56,538 nt of DNA, taken from the NCBI RefSeq assembly GCF_009933335.1, contig NZ_MAEL01000002.1, forward strand, positions 1 through 56,538, read 5' to 3'. A model generated the notes under the pieces. That model worked only from the letters and a program-made list of their open reading frames with translations, made no database searches and was not told where the DNA came from. The position numbers were made by a program, and so were the translations under genes. Source of the DNA: Candidatus Enterococcus willemsii (GTDB lineage: Bacteria; Bacillota; Bacilli; Lactobacillales; Enterococcaceae). Positions 44,141 to 53,178 of this stretch are shown piece by piece (position 1 is the stretch's first letter; every line of letters begins with the position of its first letter).

Positions 44141-44749
44141 TTATTTGGCTGCGTTGTATAATTCGTTCGCTTTTTCCCAGTTTACTAGGTTCCAGAATGC
44201 ATCAATGTAATCTGGACGAACATTTTTATAGTTTAGATAATAAGCGTGTTCCCAAACATCTAAACCAACAACTGGTGTACGACCATCCATTAATGGAGAA
44301 TCTTGATTTGGTGTAGAAGTTACTTCTAATAAACCATTGTTTACTACTAGCCATGCCCAACCTGAACCAAAGCGCGAAGTAGCTGCCGCTTTAAATTCAG
44401 CTTTAAATGCATCAAAACTACCAAATTTTTCATCGATTGCTGCTTTTAATTCACCTACAGGTTCGCCACCTGCATTTGGAGCCATAATTTCCCAGAAAAA
44501 TGTATGGTTTGCGTGTCCGCCACCATTATTACGTACAGCTGTACGAATGTCTTCCGGAATAGCAGTCATATCAGAGATTAAATCTTCAATTGATTTTTCA
44601 CCTAATTCAGGATGTTTTTCAATTGCTGCATTTAAATTTGTCACGTAAGTGTTATGGTGTTTGTCATGGTGTAAATGCATTGTTTCAACATCAATATGTG
44701 GTTCTAATGCATCATAAGCGTATGGTAATTCTGGTAATTGGTAAGTCAT
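44141..44749 (-). CDS. sodA: Superoxide dismutase (Mn type)
   Basis: Converts superoxide to oxygen and hydrogen peroxide in the cytoplasm. 202 residues. Metal ligands sit in [21 protein letters not shown] (His), and [14 protein letters not shown] (Asp and His). The [11 protein letters not shown] context and DVWEHAYY favour manganese. The sequence is close to enterococcal SodA, one of the better hints to the genus. ATG 44749 has AGGAGG upstream and a clear promoter (44784-44812). Confidence 0.97.
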   Translation of the reverse strand: MTYQLPELPYAYDALEPHIDVETMHLHHDKHHNTYVTNLNAAIEKHPELGEKSIEDLISDMTAIPEDIRTAVRNNGGGHANHTFFWEIMAPNAGGEPVGELKAAIDEKFGSFDAFKAEFKAAATSRFGSGWAWLVVNNGLLEVTSTPNQDSPLMDGRTPVVGLDVWEHAYYLNYKNVRPDYIDAFWNLVNWEKANELYNAAK

Positions 44750-44783
44750 AAATGAATTCCTCCTAATGATTATTTACACCCTA

Positions 44784-44812
44784 AGAGTATCAGAGAAAGC
44801 GATTTTCTTCAA
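44784..44812 (-). promoter_or_regulatory. sodA promoter
   Basis: Minus strand -35 TTGAAG (44807-44812), 17-base spacer, -10 TACTCT (44784-44789). Confidence 0.6.
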
Positions 44813-44830
44813 AAAATATGCTTAGTTTTT

Positions 44831-45793
44831 TTAATCAACCGTATCGTTTTTTTGCTTTTTATTACTATAGGTTTTTTCAATAAAATATAACGGTCGTCCT
44901 TTCGTCTCATTAAAAATTCGGGCTAAATATTCTCCTAATATACCAATCGAAATTAACTGACACCCTCCTAAAAATAGCATAATAATAACTATTGAAGGAA
45001 AACCCGATGTATCTGCTCCATATATTAAAGTCTTTATAAGAACATATATCATATAAATAAACGCTACGAATGAAACTAGAAAACCAAAAAACATTGAAAT
45101 TTTTAGTGGTGCTGTTGTATACGAAGTAATACCTTCTACTGCTAAATTTAAAAGCGCTCGGAAACTCCATTTCGTTTCCCCATGTAATCGTTCTTCCGCA
45201 TCAAACTCAATTGCTGCTTTTTTAAAGCCTACCCACGAGTATAATCCTTTAGTATAACGTTGTCCTTCACGAACTTGTTGTAACGCAGCGACTACTTTTC
45301 TATCTAATAACCGATAGTCACCCGCATCCGGTAATACCGGAGAATCTGATAATGTTCCTAAAATTTTATAAAAAGTAGCCGAGGCCTTCTTTTTAATCCA
45401 CGGTTCACCCTTACGTTCATTGCGCTTCGCATAAACGTCTTCATAGCCTTGTTCCCATAAATTAATCATATCAGTAATTACTGATGCAGGATGTTGTAAA
45501 TCTGCATCCATAGTAATCAATGCATCATGATTAAAGTAATCAAAACCCGCTGCCATAGCAATTTCTTTTCCATAGTTTCTTGATAAATCAATCATTGATA
45601 CATTGGATTGAGCTTCCATTAATTTAAGTACAGTTTCTACAGTTTGATCGCTACTTCCATCATTGATAAATAGAATCTCAAAATCATAGTTTTTACTAAG
45701 GGGGGATATGATTTTTTCTAATGCTTTATATAAAGGGAAAATATTCTCTTCTTCATTATATGAAGGTACTGAAATTAAAATTTTTTTCTTCAT
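44831..45793 (-). CDS. GT2 family glycosyltransferase, polyprenyl-phosphate sugar synthase type (GtrB-like)
   Basis: 320 residues: an N-terminal GT-A domain with VPSYNEEENI, FINDGSSDQT, MDADLQHP (DxD-type metal site) and a later QRYTKGLYSWVGF, then two C-terminal membrane segments (about 230-252 and 265-290). This is the DPM1/GtrB/CsbB type, which moves a sugar from UDP- or GDP-sugar to undecaprenyl phosphate on the inner face. It overlaps gtrA by four bases (ATGA). The sugar is not predictable. No terminator is clear before sodA. Confidence 0.9.
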   Translation of the reverse strand: MKKKILISVPSYNEEENIFPLYKALEKIISPLSKNYDFEILFINDGSSDQTVETVLKLMEAQSNVSMIDLSRNYGKEIAMAAGFDYFNHDALITMDADLQHPASVITDMINLWEQGYEDVYAKRNERKGEPWIKKKASATFYKILGTLSDSPVLPDAGDYRLLDRKVVAALQQVREGQRYTKGLYSWVGFKKAAIEFDAEERLHGETKWSFRALLNLAVEGITSYTTAPLKISMFFGFLVSFVAFIYMIYVLIKTLIYGADTSGFPSIVIIMLFLGGCQLISIGILGEYLARIFNETKGRPLYFIEKTYSNKKQKNDTVD

Positions 45794-46233
45794 TCTTTTG
45801 TAGACTCCTTCGAAGAAACTGTTTTCTTTTTGAAAATAAACAACTTACTAAACACATAGTTGGCGATTACAATAAATACTTGTGTGAACAATTTTGATAA
45901 AAAGTCACCCAAATGCATCACATTAATAAATAACAACATACACCCCATATCAATTCCAAACGATAGTAAGCGATAAAAAACAAATTTTAATAATTCAATT
46001 AATAATTCGATTATCCCTTGTGTTTTAGATTGAAACACCCAAATTTTATTAGTAATAAATGCAAAAAGAACTGCCGCAATCCAGGATAAAGTATTTGAAA
46101 CAATCAAATCAGTTTTTAGCAAATCTCTAGCAATAAAATATACAACAAAATTCACAACTGTTGTTAATCCACCAAAAAAAATGTATAAAAAGACCTCTTT
46201 CATTCTTTTATCTTTTTTTAATCTATCAATCAA
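45790..46233 (-). CDS. GtrA family lipid-linked sugar flippase
   Basis: About 147 residues with four membrane segments; FGGLTTVVNFVVYF near the N-terminus and NTLSWIAAVLFAFITNKIWVF are GtrA hallmarks. The family is thought to flip polyprenyl-phosphate-sugar across the membrane for use by an outer-face transferase. The start is uncertain. The best site (GAGAGG) fits TTG 46233 with 11-base spacing; the GTG at 46245 overlaps the site, and ATG 46203 has none. It precedes the GtrB-like gene with an ATGA overlap. Confidence 0.87.
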   Translation of the reverse strand: MIDRLKKDKRMKEVFLYIFFGGLTTVVNFVVYFIARDLLKTDLIVSNTLSWIAAVLFAFITNKIWVFQSKTQGIIELLIELLKFVFYRLLSFGIDMGCMLLFINVMHLGDFLSKLFTQVFIVIANYVFSKLFIFKKKTVSSKESTKE

Positions 46234-46245
46234 TTTTAACAACAC

Positions 46246-46654
46246 CTCTCAATATTGTATATTACAATATTTTATCTTTAGAAGCTAGAAATTAAAATAA
46301 ATTTTAATTTTTATAGATAGTATGTTTTAATATATGATTTATGACAATAATATAATCAAAGACTACATAGTAATATTAATTTGTTATTTTCAAGTCATTT
46401 AATAAACAAACTCAACCGAAAATTAAATTTTAACAATATTAACTACATGTAATTGCTTCCTAATGAAAATAATGATAGATTAAAAGATACTCCTATACTT
46501 GGGAAAGATAATTTAAAGACATAGATAACTGCCTTTAATCATAGTATTGAATTGTAGAATTTTAAATTATTAATTTATCATTTTGTTTCCCTTCATCTTC
46601 TGCTACAATAACAGACAGTACGCTCAATTATACATACAACGAAAGGATTTTACA
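46246..46654. other. AT-rich divergent intergenic region (about 410 bases)
   Basis: No gene seen. It contains a perfect 9-3-9 palindrome at 46251-46271 next to the gtrA start, and a weak plus-strand promoter (TACAAT at 46604-46609, poor -35 near 46583) for the DUF1189 gene. The rest has very low GC and no coding character. Confidence 0.6.
46251..46271. promoter_or_regulatory. Perfect palindrome near the gtrA start
   Basis: AATATTGTA-TAT-TACAATATT, a perfect 9-bp inverted repeat with a three-base centre, ending 6 bases before the gtrA frame. Its position would let a bound dimeric repressor block transcription of gtrA and the GtrB-like gene. Confidence 0.45.
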
Positions 46655-47443
46655 ATGTCAATCATTCAGCTAGCGAAATATTCTATCTCTGATTTCAAAA
46701 AAATTAGCCAAGTCAAAAAAATGGGCTTTGGCAAATTATTCATTTACTTACTTCTTTTAAGTGTGTTATCAGCCATCCCAATCACTACCCAAGTGATAAG
46801 TGTTTTTAAAGACATCCAAGCCGATGGTCGAGAAATCGCAGAAAAAATTCCTGATTTTTCAATAAAAAATGGAAAATTAAATACTACAAATGAAGGTTTT
46901 ATTTATCAAACAAATTCGATTATCTTCACCTTTGATCCTGACGGTCAACGCGATACACAAGATGTAGCAAAAGATATGTTAGGTAACTTTCTCAGCGTTG
47001 GTTTATTGACTGATCAATTAGTCATCGTCTTTCCATCCAGTGATGTTACGTCTTCTATCATTGGTAGTAATCAATTAGAATTACCATACACACGAATTTC
47101 GGATTTAAATGGTAAAACCTTACGACAAGTCCTGGGAGAAACCTCTCTTCCTTGGTGGATGATTTTAATCTCCTTTTTAGTGGTTGCTTATCCTACGCTA
47201 ATTAGTATGGTTTTCTCTGTATTAGTCGGTACTTTATTCGGAAATATGTATTGTCTACTCCGGAGAATCCCAAATCGTTTTTCTGATAACTTTAAAATCA
47301 CTGTCGCTAGTACAACTCTACCAGTAATTATCTCAATGATTATCAGCTTGTTCTTCCCTTCATTTAATGTTAGTTCATTTATTATGCTAAGCACCATGTT
47401 TATTTTTACTCAGGCAGTTAAAAACGAACACTCGACAGTATAA
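46655..47443 (+). CDS. DUF1189 family membrane protein
   Basis: 262 residues. A cytoplasmic N-terminus, one membrane segment near residue 28-45, an extracytoplasmic loop of about 110 residues rich in polar and acidic residues, then several membrane segments at the C-terminus (about 170-262). It matches DUF1189, function unknown, sometimes described as MalA-like in older annotations. ATG 46655 (MSIIQLAKYSISDFKKI) has AAAGGA 7 bases upstream; the 24 upstream residues of the frame lie in non-coding sequence. Monocistronic. Confidence 0.85.
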   Translation: MSIIQLAKYSISDFKKISQVKKMGFGKLFIYLLLLSVLSAIPITTQVISVFKDIQADGREIAEKIPDFSIKNGKLNTTNEGFIYQTNSIIFTFDPDGQRDTQDVAKDMLGNFLSVGLLTDQLVIVFPSSDVTSSIIGSNQLELPYTRISDLNGKTLRQVLGETSLPWWMILISFLVVAYPTLISMVFSVLVGTLFGNMYCLLRRIPNRFSDNFKITVASTTLPVIISMIISLFFPSFNVSSFIMLSTMFIFTQAVKNEHSTV

Positions 47444-47495
47444 AAAGTACAAACTCAATTTGGTAAAATCCATAATTGAGTTTGTACTTTTTTTC
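47443..47495 (+). terminator. Terminator of the DUF1189 gene
   Basis: Stem AAAAGTACAAACTCAATT/AATTGAGTTTGTACTTTT (47443-47460, 47474-47491), followed by TTTTC; symmetrical enough to work both ways. Confidence 0.9.
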
Positions 47496-47532
47496 TAAAG
47501 TTTGCTAGACTGAAGAAAAGGAGGTTTATTTT

Positions 47533-48483
47533 ATGACAAAATATATTCTATCTACACGGCCGTTTCGAAATGAGTTCATTCGTCAAGCAAAAGAGATTGC
47601 ACCTTATGAATTCGTTACAGCAACAGAGATTCCTACAAATTTTGATTGGCAATCAGTTGAGATAACAATTGGCTGGTCAAAAGACTGGCAAGATAAACTA
47701 TTGATACCTACCTCATCATTAAAATGGGTACAATCAATCTCTGCCGGAGTTGATACATTACCACTTGAATTATTTGCCAAACACAATGTCTATCTTTCCA
47801 ATACTAGCGGTCTGCATGCCACTTCGATTACTGAACATTTGTTAGCTATCTTATTGATGAAAACACGTGGTATTCTAGATGCTATCAAAAATCAAGAAGA
47901 ACAATGCTGGGCGGAAGTACCAACAATTCAAAATCTACAAGATTTGAGAATCTTAATTGTTGGCACTGGAAAAATTGGACAAGAATTAGCAAAATTACTT
48001 ACATTCTTTCAAACTAAACCGATTGGTATTAATACCAATGGCAGAAAAATTGAACATTTCGCTGAAACGTATGCCTTAGTTGATTTAGCTTATCAAGCAC
48101 AAAAAGCAGATGTTATTATCAATATTTTACCATTAACAGACGATACGTATCATCTTTATGACCATGACTTCTTCAAAACTATGAAAACAACGGCTACTTT
48201 TATTAACGTCGGGCGTGGTCCAAGTGTTGATACAACAGCTCTTTATCAAGCATTAAGGGAACGCCAAATTGGTTTTGCGGCATTAGATGTCTTTGAAGAA
48301 GAACCTCTACCTAGTGAGCATCCTTTATGGAAGTTAGACAATCTATTAATTACACCTCATTTTTCAGGATTTACTCCCCATTTTCAAAAAGCCTTTATGC
48401 AGATTTTTTTAGAAAATCTAGCTTCATTCACAACGAAGGGTTCCTTAATTAAGAATGTTGTAAATATTCGCTCTGGTTATTAA
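47533..48483 (+). CDS. D-isomer-specific 2-hydroxyacid dehydrogenase family protein
   Basis: 316-residue NAD(P)-dependent oxidoreductase. The Rossmann motif is LIVGTGKIGQELA near residue 145. The catalytic trio is present: Arg in INVGRGP, Glu in DVFEEEPLP and His in ITPHFSG. The substrate is unknown; it belongs to the phosphoglycerate dehydrogenase-like branch rather than to D-lactate dehydrogenase (no vancomycin-type VanH context). ATG 47533 has AAGGAGG upstream. It sits alone, flanked by terminators. Confidence 0.9.
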   Translation: MTKYILSTRPFRNEFIRQAKEIAPYEFVTATEIPTNFDWQSVEITIGWSKDWQDKLLIPTSSLKWVQSISAGVDTLPLELFAKHNVYLSNTSGLHATSITEHLLAILLMKTRGILDAIKNQEEQCWAEVPTIQNLQDLRILIVGTGKIGQELAKLLTFFQTKPIGINTNGRKIEHFAETYALVDLAYQAQKADVIINILPLTDDTYHLYDHDFFKTMKTTATFINVGRGPSVDTTALYQALRERQIGFAALDVFEEEPLPSEHPLWKLDNLLITPHFSGFTPHFQKAFMQIFLENLASFTTKGSLIKNVVNIRSGY

Positions 48484-48491
48484 CAAAAAAG

Positions 48492-48534
48492 CCGGATAAT
48501 AAAGAAGTCAAAACTTCTTTATTATCCGGTCTTT
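48492..48534. terminator. Bidirectional terminator between the dehydrogenase and GT2 genes
   Basis: A 17-bp perfect stem CCGGATAATAAAGAAGT/ACTTCTTTATTATCCGG with a four-base loop, flanked by A/T-runs on both sides, between convergent genes. Confidence 0.93.
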
Positions 48535-49488
48535 TTATTTATACGTTACTTTTTTATTTTGTTGTGTTTCTTCTGTTTCTTTTACAATATAAATTGGGCG
48601 TTTTTTGGTCTCTAAAAATATTTTACCAATATATTTCCCAATAATTCCTAAACATAATAACTGTAAGCCACTAACAAATAAAATAATCGCCACTAAAGAC
48701 GGCCAGCCATCTGTTGGATCATCAAAAATTAACGTACGCAAAACAATAAAAATTAATGCGAATCCTGAACCCAAACAAGAAAAAGCACCCACAAAGGAAG
48801 CTAAAGTTAATGGGACATCCGAAAAGTTAACAATGCCATCAATCGAATATTTAAATAAGCTCCAAAATGACCATGATGTCTCGCCAGCTACTCGCTCACG
48901 ATTTTCGTATTCTAAGTATTCGGTCTCAAACCCGACCCAGCTAAAAATCCCTTTCGAAAAACGATTGTACTCAGTGAGCTCTAAAATAGCATCCACCATT
49001 TGCCGGGTCATTAGACGAAAGTCTCGTGCACCATCTACCATTTCTGTATCGCCAAATTTATTCACTAATTTGTAAAACATTTTAGCAAAAAAACTCCGAA
49101 TTGGTGGCTCCCCCTCACGTGTCGTTCTTCTTGTTCCCACACAATCAATCTCTTTTTGCTCAATCATCGTAATCATTTGCGGCAACAACTCAGGAGGATC
49201 TTGCAAATCTGCATCCATTACAGTAACTAAATCACCTCTTGCTGCTTGAAGTCCTGCATAAAGTCCTGCTTCTTTCCCAAAATTTTTAGAAAATGATAAG
49301 TATCGAACTTTCTCAGGCATTGCTTGATGCAATTCTCTTAAAACTTTTAAAGTTTGATCTTTCGACCCATCATTTACAAAAATATACTCAATTGAATGAT
49401 TGATTTTTGTAGCTATTTTTTCCATTTCTTCCACAAAAAACGGAAGCGATTCTTCTTCATTATAACAAGGTACAACAATCGATAACAT
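48535..49488 (-). CDS. Second GT2 glycosyltransferase of the GtrB/CsbB type
   Basis: 317 residues, the same architecture as the GtrB-like gene at 44831-45793: GT-A domain with VPCYNEEESL, FVNDGSKDQT, MDADLQDP and RFSKGIFSWVGF, then two membrane segments (about 230-255, 265-290). It has no GtrA partner next to it. It may make a different sugar lipid, or share the GtrA encoded nearby. ATG 49488 has AGGATGG upstream. It is transcribed alone. Confidence 0.9.
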   Translation of the reverse strand: MLSIVVPCYNEEESLPFFVEEMEKIATKINHSIEYIFVNDGSKDQTLKVLRELHQAMPEKVRYLSFSKNFGKEAGLYAGLQAARGDLVTVMDADLQDPPELLPQMITMIEQKEIDCVGTRRTTREGEPPIRSFFAKMFYKLVNKFGDTEMVDGARDFRLMTRQMVDAILELTEYNRFSKGIFSWVGFETEYLEYENRERVAGETSWSFWSLFKYSIDGIVNFSDVPLTLASFVGAFSCLGSGFALIFIVLRTLIFDDPTDGWPSLVAIILFVSGLQLLCLGIIGKYIGKIFLETKKRPIYIVKETEETQQNKKVTYK

Positions 49489-49543
49489 CTCGACACCATC
49501 CTTTTAATTCTAGGAAATTATAGCATATTTTTTTCTGAAATAA

Positions 49544-49573
49544 AAAACTAATCGTAACTATACGATTAGTTTT
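49544..49573 (-). terminator. Terminator of the HesB-like gene
   Basis: Minus-strand stem AAAACTAATCGT/ACGATTAGTTTT with a six-base loop, followed by TTTATTTC. Confidence 0.88.
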
Positions 49574-49585
49574 CATCTTTCTTAA

Positions 49586-49879
49586 TTACTCTTCCGTAAA
49601 TAAGTACTTCGGTTCATTTAATTTTTCATCAAAATCAACTGTCATTTCTAGTCCTTTGAAGAACCAGTCATCACTTTCTTCTCCATAAAAAGTTAACCCA
49701 TCTATCTCTTCTAAAAATAAAGGATGTTCCGGTACATCTACTGACATACCTACTGAAAATCCATCATGTACTTGTGTATTTCCATAAATTTTCCCAAAAA
49801 AGCGAATTCCCATACCTGGTTGTAATTCAATTTCTTTCTTGAACCAATTTAATGCTGCATCTGTTATTGTTACTTTCAC
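49586..49879 (-). CDS. HesB/IscA-like domain protein without cysteines (YneR-like)
   Basis: 97 residues with the iron-sulfur biosynthesis fold (ITDAALNWFKKEIEL start; GIRFFGKIYGNTQVHDGFSVG), but none of the three cysteines that hold clusters in IscA. The YneR/HesB-like Firmicute group usually lacks them, so cluster binding is unlikely and the function is unknown. GTG 49879 has AGGGG 8 bases upstream and is better than the GTG three codons earlier. It starts 11 bases after the ktr gene stop, in one operon. Confidence 0.8.
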   Translation of the reverse strand: MKVTITDAALNWFKKEIELQPGMGIRFFGKIYGNTQVHDGFSVGMSVDVPEHPLFLEEIDGLTFYGEESDDWFFKGLEMTVDFDEKLNEPKYLFTEE

Positions 49880-49890
49880 TTCATACACCC

Positions 49891-50556
49891 CTAGTCATTT
49901 AGTTTTTCATCAAGCAAATCTACTTCATCGGTACTTCCAATGACTAATAGATTATCATTTTCTCTGACAATCTCACTCGCTGCAGGTGAAACCACTACTT
50001 TTCCATCTCCACGACGAATAGCAACAACTGTCAAGCCAAATTTTTGACGAAAATTCAATTCCAGCAATGATTTATTGAAGAATCGTGGGTTAGCTACACG
50101 AATTTCGGCTAATGAAAATTCATCTGACAGTTCAACAAAATCCAAAATGTTTTTCGATACAAGATTATGAGCTATCCTCACTCCCATATCTCTTTCGGGA
50201 TGAACCACTCGATCAGCCCCTATTTTTTCTAAAACACGTGCATGATACTCGTTCTGTGCCTTAGCTACTACATTGGGCACACCCATTTCTTTGACCATTA
50301 GCGTAACTAGAATACTGGCTTGAATGTCTTCACCAATAGCAACAATTACATGGTCAAAATTACGAATACCAAGTGAGCGTAATGTCATTTCATCTTGCGC
50401 ATTACCCACTACTGCATGCGTAGCAATATTCATATACTCATTTACACGATCTTCACTGCTGTCGATTGCTAGAACTTCCTGTCCTGATTCTACCAAAGTT
50501 CGGCAAATACTCCCACCAAAACGACCTAATCCGATAATTGCATAATTTTGTCTCAT
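49891..50556 (-). CDS. Potassium uptake regulator, Ktr/Trk NAD-binding protein
   Basis: Cytoplasmic gating ring of a KtrAB/KtrCD potassium channel. 221 residues: RCK_N domain with IGLGRFGGSICRTL and AIDSSEDRVNEY, then RCK_C domain (about 135-215). The membrane subunit (KtrB/D) is not in the window. In several Firmicutes this subunit binds c-di-AMP, ATP or ADP; the sequence alone does not show which. ATG 50556 has AAGGAG upstream. It is followed by the HesB-like gene. Confidence 0.9.
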   Translation of the reverse strand: MRQNYAIIGLGRFGGSICRTLVESGQEVLAIDSSEDRVNEYMNIATHAVVGNAQDEMTLRSLGIRNFDHVIVAIGEDIQASILVTLMVKEMGVPNVVAKAQNEYHARVLEKIGADRVVHPERDMGVRIAHNLVSKNILDFVELSDEFSLAEIRVANPRFFNKSLLELNFRQKFGLTVVAIRRGDGKVVVSPAASEIVRENDNLLVIGSTDEVDLLDEKLND

Positions 50557-50611
50557 TCTTTTTGCTCCTTAAAAACATTGATATTCTCTTTCCATTTCAG
50601 TAAGGCAAGAG

Positions 50612-51241
50612 CTAGTTCACTAATTTGTGCTTGAATGCGTAAATCGCCGCTTGTGTTCGATCTTCTACCTCTAATTTTGACAAAATATTTGATACGTGCG
50701 TCTTAACTGTTTTCAATGTAATAAATAGTTCATCTGCGATTTCTTGATTACTTTTTCCTTGAGCTATCAACATCAACACTTCACGTTCACGGTTTGTTAA
50801 ATCTTCATGAAGTTGCGCCGTCCGATTCGTCAAGCGATTAACCATTTTAGTCGTTACTTCAGGCTCTAGCACACGTTCTCCGCGTTGAGTTGCGCGAATA
50901 GCATCCGCAATCTCATGAGCAGTCGATGTCTTCAACATATAGCCAGCAGCTCCAGCTTCAATTGCCGGATACACTTTTTCATCATCAATAAAACTTGTTA
51001 CAATAATTATTTTAGCTTCAGGCCAATCTTTTAAAATTGCTTTCGTCGATTCAATGCCATCCATTTCATCCATCACTAAATCCATTAAAATGACATCTGG
51101 TCTTAGTTCTAAGGCTTTTTCATAACCTATCCGACCATTTTCAGCTTCCCCTACAACTTCAATATCCTCTTGAATCAATAAATATGAGGATACGCCTAAA
51201 CGAACCATTTCATGGTCATCCACCAACAATACTTTTATCAT
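50612..51241 (-). CDS. liaR: Response regulator LiaR (NarL/FixJ family)
   Basis: Regulator of the envelope-stress response to lipid II-targeting antibiotics and daptomycin. 209 residues: receiver domain with the phosphorylation site D54 (ILMDLVMD), switch residues, and a LuxR-type helix-turn-helix ([15 protein letters not shown], then [19 protein letters not shown]). Residue 73 is tryptophan, the wild-type residue at a position where W73C is reported in daptomycin-resistant E. faecium. Its ATG overlaps the liaS stop (ATGA). Confidence 0.95.
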   Translation of the reverse strand: MIKVLLVDDHEMVRLGVSSYLLIQEDIEVVGEAENGRIGYEKALELRPDVILMDLVMDEMDGIESTKAILKDWPEAKIIIVTSFIDDEKVYPAIEAGAAGYMLKTSTAHEIADAIRATQRGERVLEPEVTTKMVNRLTNRTAQLHEDLTNREREVLMLIAQGKSNQEIADELFITLKTVKTHVSNILSKLEVEDRTQAAIYAFKHKLVN

Positions 51242-52320
51242 TTATTAGGAACCTCCTTTAATAACGGGATTTTAATCTCAATGCTCGTTCCTTGGTTTTT
51301 AAAACTAATAATTTTTAAAGTACCACCTATCCCAGTGATACGTTCACGAATATTCAATAAACCATAACTTCCCGCTTTTGTTTGCTGTTGTTCTGGATCA
51401 AAACCTACGCCATCATCAATGACACGTAACAAGATATTTTGATCAATTAAATTAAGATAAACTTCCAATTCATCTGCTTTCGCATGACGTAATGTGTTGG
51501 AAAGAAGTTCCTGAATAACCCGAAATAATTGATCCTCGATACTGCTGGGAATCTGCAATTCTTCAATATCCCATTTAAGTGAAATATTAATTTTTGTTTG
51601 TAATTCTTTCAGCAATTGTTCAATCCCTTGTTTGAGACTTTTACCTTCTAATGTAACGGGTCTTAAGTGTAATAATAAAGCACGCATCTCTGATTGTGAA
51701 GCATTAATAATTTCTGATACCATACCTAATTGTTTTTTTTGCATTTCTGGTGCATCCGTCTTAATCGCTTGTTCGTTTAAAGCTGACATCATCATCATTG
51801 CTGCAAAAAGTTGCTGTGAGACAGAGTCATGTAATTCTCGCGCTAAACGATGCCGCTCATTCTCTAAAATTTCTTCTTTTGTTTGACCATCCACAAATTG
51901 AGGTCTCGCATTCAGTACTTGTAATTCGCTTGACATGTCCCGTAATTTGTCATTAATTTGATGAATATCGTGATCCATATCAAAAAGCTCCTTACTTCTT
52001 ACAGAGAGTGGCATATTCTCATTTAATACAGGACTTTCTAAGTTGCCACTTGCAATTAATCGTAACTTTTCAGCAATTGGTGTCAACCAACGTTTCTGAG
52101 ATAAAGAGAGTAATAAAAAAATAGCAAAACCTGTGGCTACGGAAATAGCTAAAAGGTAAATAATTAATGGAATAAATAGCACTTTAACTTGAATTAAACG
52201 TAGCCACCAATGATTTTGTCCAACTGCAAAAAAATATGTGAACAACACAAATAATAAGATTAGTAACATTGCGATACTACTATATAATCCTAGCATCGCT
52301 TTGGAAGTTTTGGCTATCAT
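51238..52320 (-). CDS. liaS: Sensor histidine kinase LiaS
   Basis: Membrane kinase for LiaR. 360 residues: two membrane segments (about 12-32 and 48-72) with a very short extracellular loop, HAMP-like linker, HisKA_3 domain with the phosphorylated H164 in [12 protein letters not shown], and an HATPase domain ([31 protein letters not shown]). The small loop fits an intramembrane-sensing kinase controlled by LiaF. It is coupled by ATGA overlaps to both liaF and liaR. Confidence 0.95.
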   Translation of the reverse strand: MIAKTSKAMLGLYSSIAMLLILLFVLFTYFFAVGQNHWWLRLIQVKVLFIPLIIYLLAISVATGFAIFLLLSLSQKRWLTPIAEKLRLIASGNLESPVLNENMPLSVRSKELFDMDHDIHQINDKLRDMSSELQVLNARPQFVDGQTKEEILENERHRLARELHDSVSQQLFAAMMMMSALNEQAIKTDAPEMQKKQLGMVSEIINASQSEMRALLLHLRPVTLEGKSLKQGIEQLLKELQTKINISLKWDIEELQIPSSIEDQLFRVIQELLSNTLRHAKADELEVYLNLIDQNILLRVIDDGVGFDPEQQQTKAGSYGLLNIRERITGIGGTLKIISFKNQGTSIEIKIPLLKEVPNK

Positions 52321-53048
52321 ACACGAATCACCTCTAAATCACCCAACAACGTATTAGAAATAATTTTTAAGCGTCGAGGACTTTCGTAATAATCATTGCT
52401 TACCACAGTTAGGACCTCATTGTGAAGCTCGGTTTCTTTTGCTTCAAACGTCACTGTCCCAGCAAAACAGGCATGCTCTAATTGTACACCAATCCCAGCT
52501 GGAATTAAAATTCTTGTACGTCCAAATCCTTTTCTAATTAAGACAATATTATCATTTTTCGGTAAAATTGTATTCCCTAAATCAATAATTGTATCTCCTG
52601 AAAAAATACTGATATTAATATCATCCCATTCATATACTTTGTTTCCAATTCGTTCGTTCCCAATCCACTGTTGCTTTTTTTTCTTACCTGAATGATTCTG
52701 CGGTTCATCTGTCTCTACCATAATCATTTGTTTTTTATTCCAAAAAGAATACTTCGAGAAATCGATACCAGAAATTTCAACGCCTTTTAAACCAATAAAT
52801 AAGACAGCAAACACAAGCATCATCCATAATGCTGGGCTATTTAATAAGCTAATTAATATCATTAAACAACCAATAATTAATTGAAAATTTTTCAATTGCG
52901 TATATTTTTTTCGTCGAACTGCCCAAAGCACATTTAAAATTCCTAATCCTAGTAAAATTAAAAGTGCGACATTGTTAATAATTTGCCATACAGCAAGTAA
53001 AAACAATAGTGCTTCAATGACGAAAAAGAAACGCCAAGGACTCTTCAT
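52317..53048 (-). CDS. liaF: Membrane regulator LiaF
   Basis: Negative regulator (or cofactor) of LiaS. About 243 residues: an N-terminal cluster of short membrane segments (about 5-95), then a cytoplasmic or membrane-associated C-terminal domain of the DUF2154/LiaF type (NDNIVLIRKGFGRTRILIP and [12 protein letters not shown]). ATG 53048 has GGAGGG 6 bases upstream; the 11 upstream codons of the frame are leader. Order liaF-liaS-liaR with overlapping ends is the usual enterococcal operon. Confidence 0.93.
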   Translation of the reverse strand: MKSPWRFFFVIEALLFLLAVWQIINNVALLILLGLGILNVLWAVRRKKYTQLKNFQLIIGCLMILISLLNSPALWMMLVFAVLFIGLKGVEISGIDFSKYSFWNKKQMIMVETDEPQNHSGKKKKQQWIGNERIGNKVYEWDDINISIFSGDTIIDLGNTILPKNDNIVLIRKGFGRTRILIPAGIGVQLEHACFAGTVTFEAKETELHNEVLTVVSNDYYESPRRLKIISNTLLGDLEVIRV

Positions 53049-53114
53049 AAAAATCCCTCCTACACTATTTTTGACTATCATACCTTTTTTTCAAAGGAAC
53101 AGCATCAGCCCGTA

Positions 53115-53125
53115 GACTGAAAGTC
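53115..53125. promoter_or_regulatory. Candidate LiaR/VraR-type operator ahead of liaFSR
   Basis: GACTGAAAGTC, a perfect 4-3-4 inverted repeat containing ACT-N3-AGT, the arrangement reported for VraR-type sites. It lies about 35 bases upstream of a TATGAT -10-like box (53077-53082). Confidence 0.35.
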
Positions 53126-53132
53126 ATAAAGA

Positions 53133-53165
53133 AATAGGAATAAACCTTGATGGTCTATCCCTATT
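53133..53165 (-). terminator. greA terminator
   Basis: Minus-strand stem AATAGGGATAGACC/GGTTTATTCCTATT (with G-T and mismatched pairs), followed by TCTTT. Confidence 0.65.
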
Positions 53166-53178
53166 AATTGATGTTAAA

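Noticed and set aside
47533-48483. VanH-type D-lactate dehydrogenase of a vancomycin cluster
   Set aside because: No VanA/VanX-type ligase or dipeptidase nearby, and motifs fit a general phosphoglycerate dehydrogenase-like enzyme.
48605-49075. 156-residue plus-strand frame
   Set aside because: Antisense shadow of the second GtrB-like gene; lysine/serine-rich with no family resemblance.
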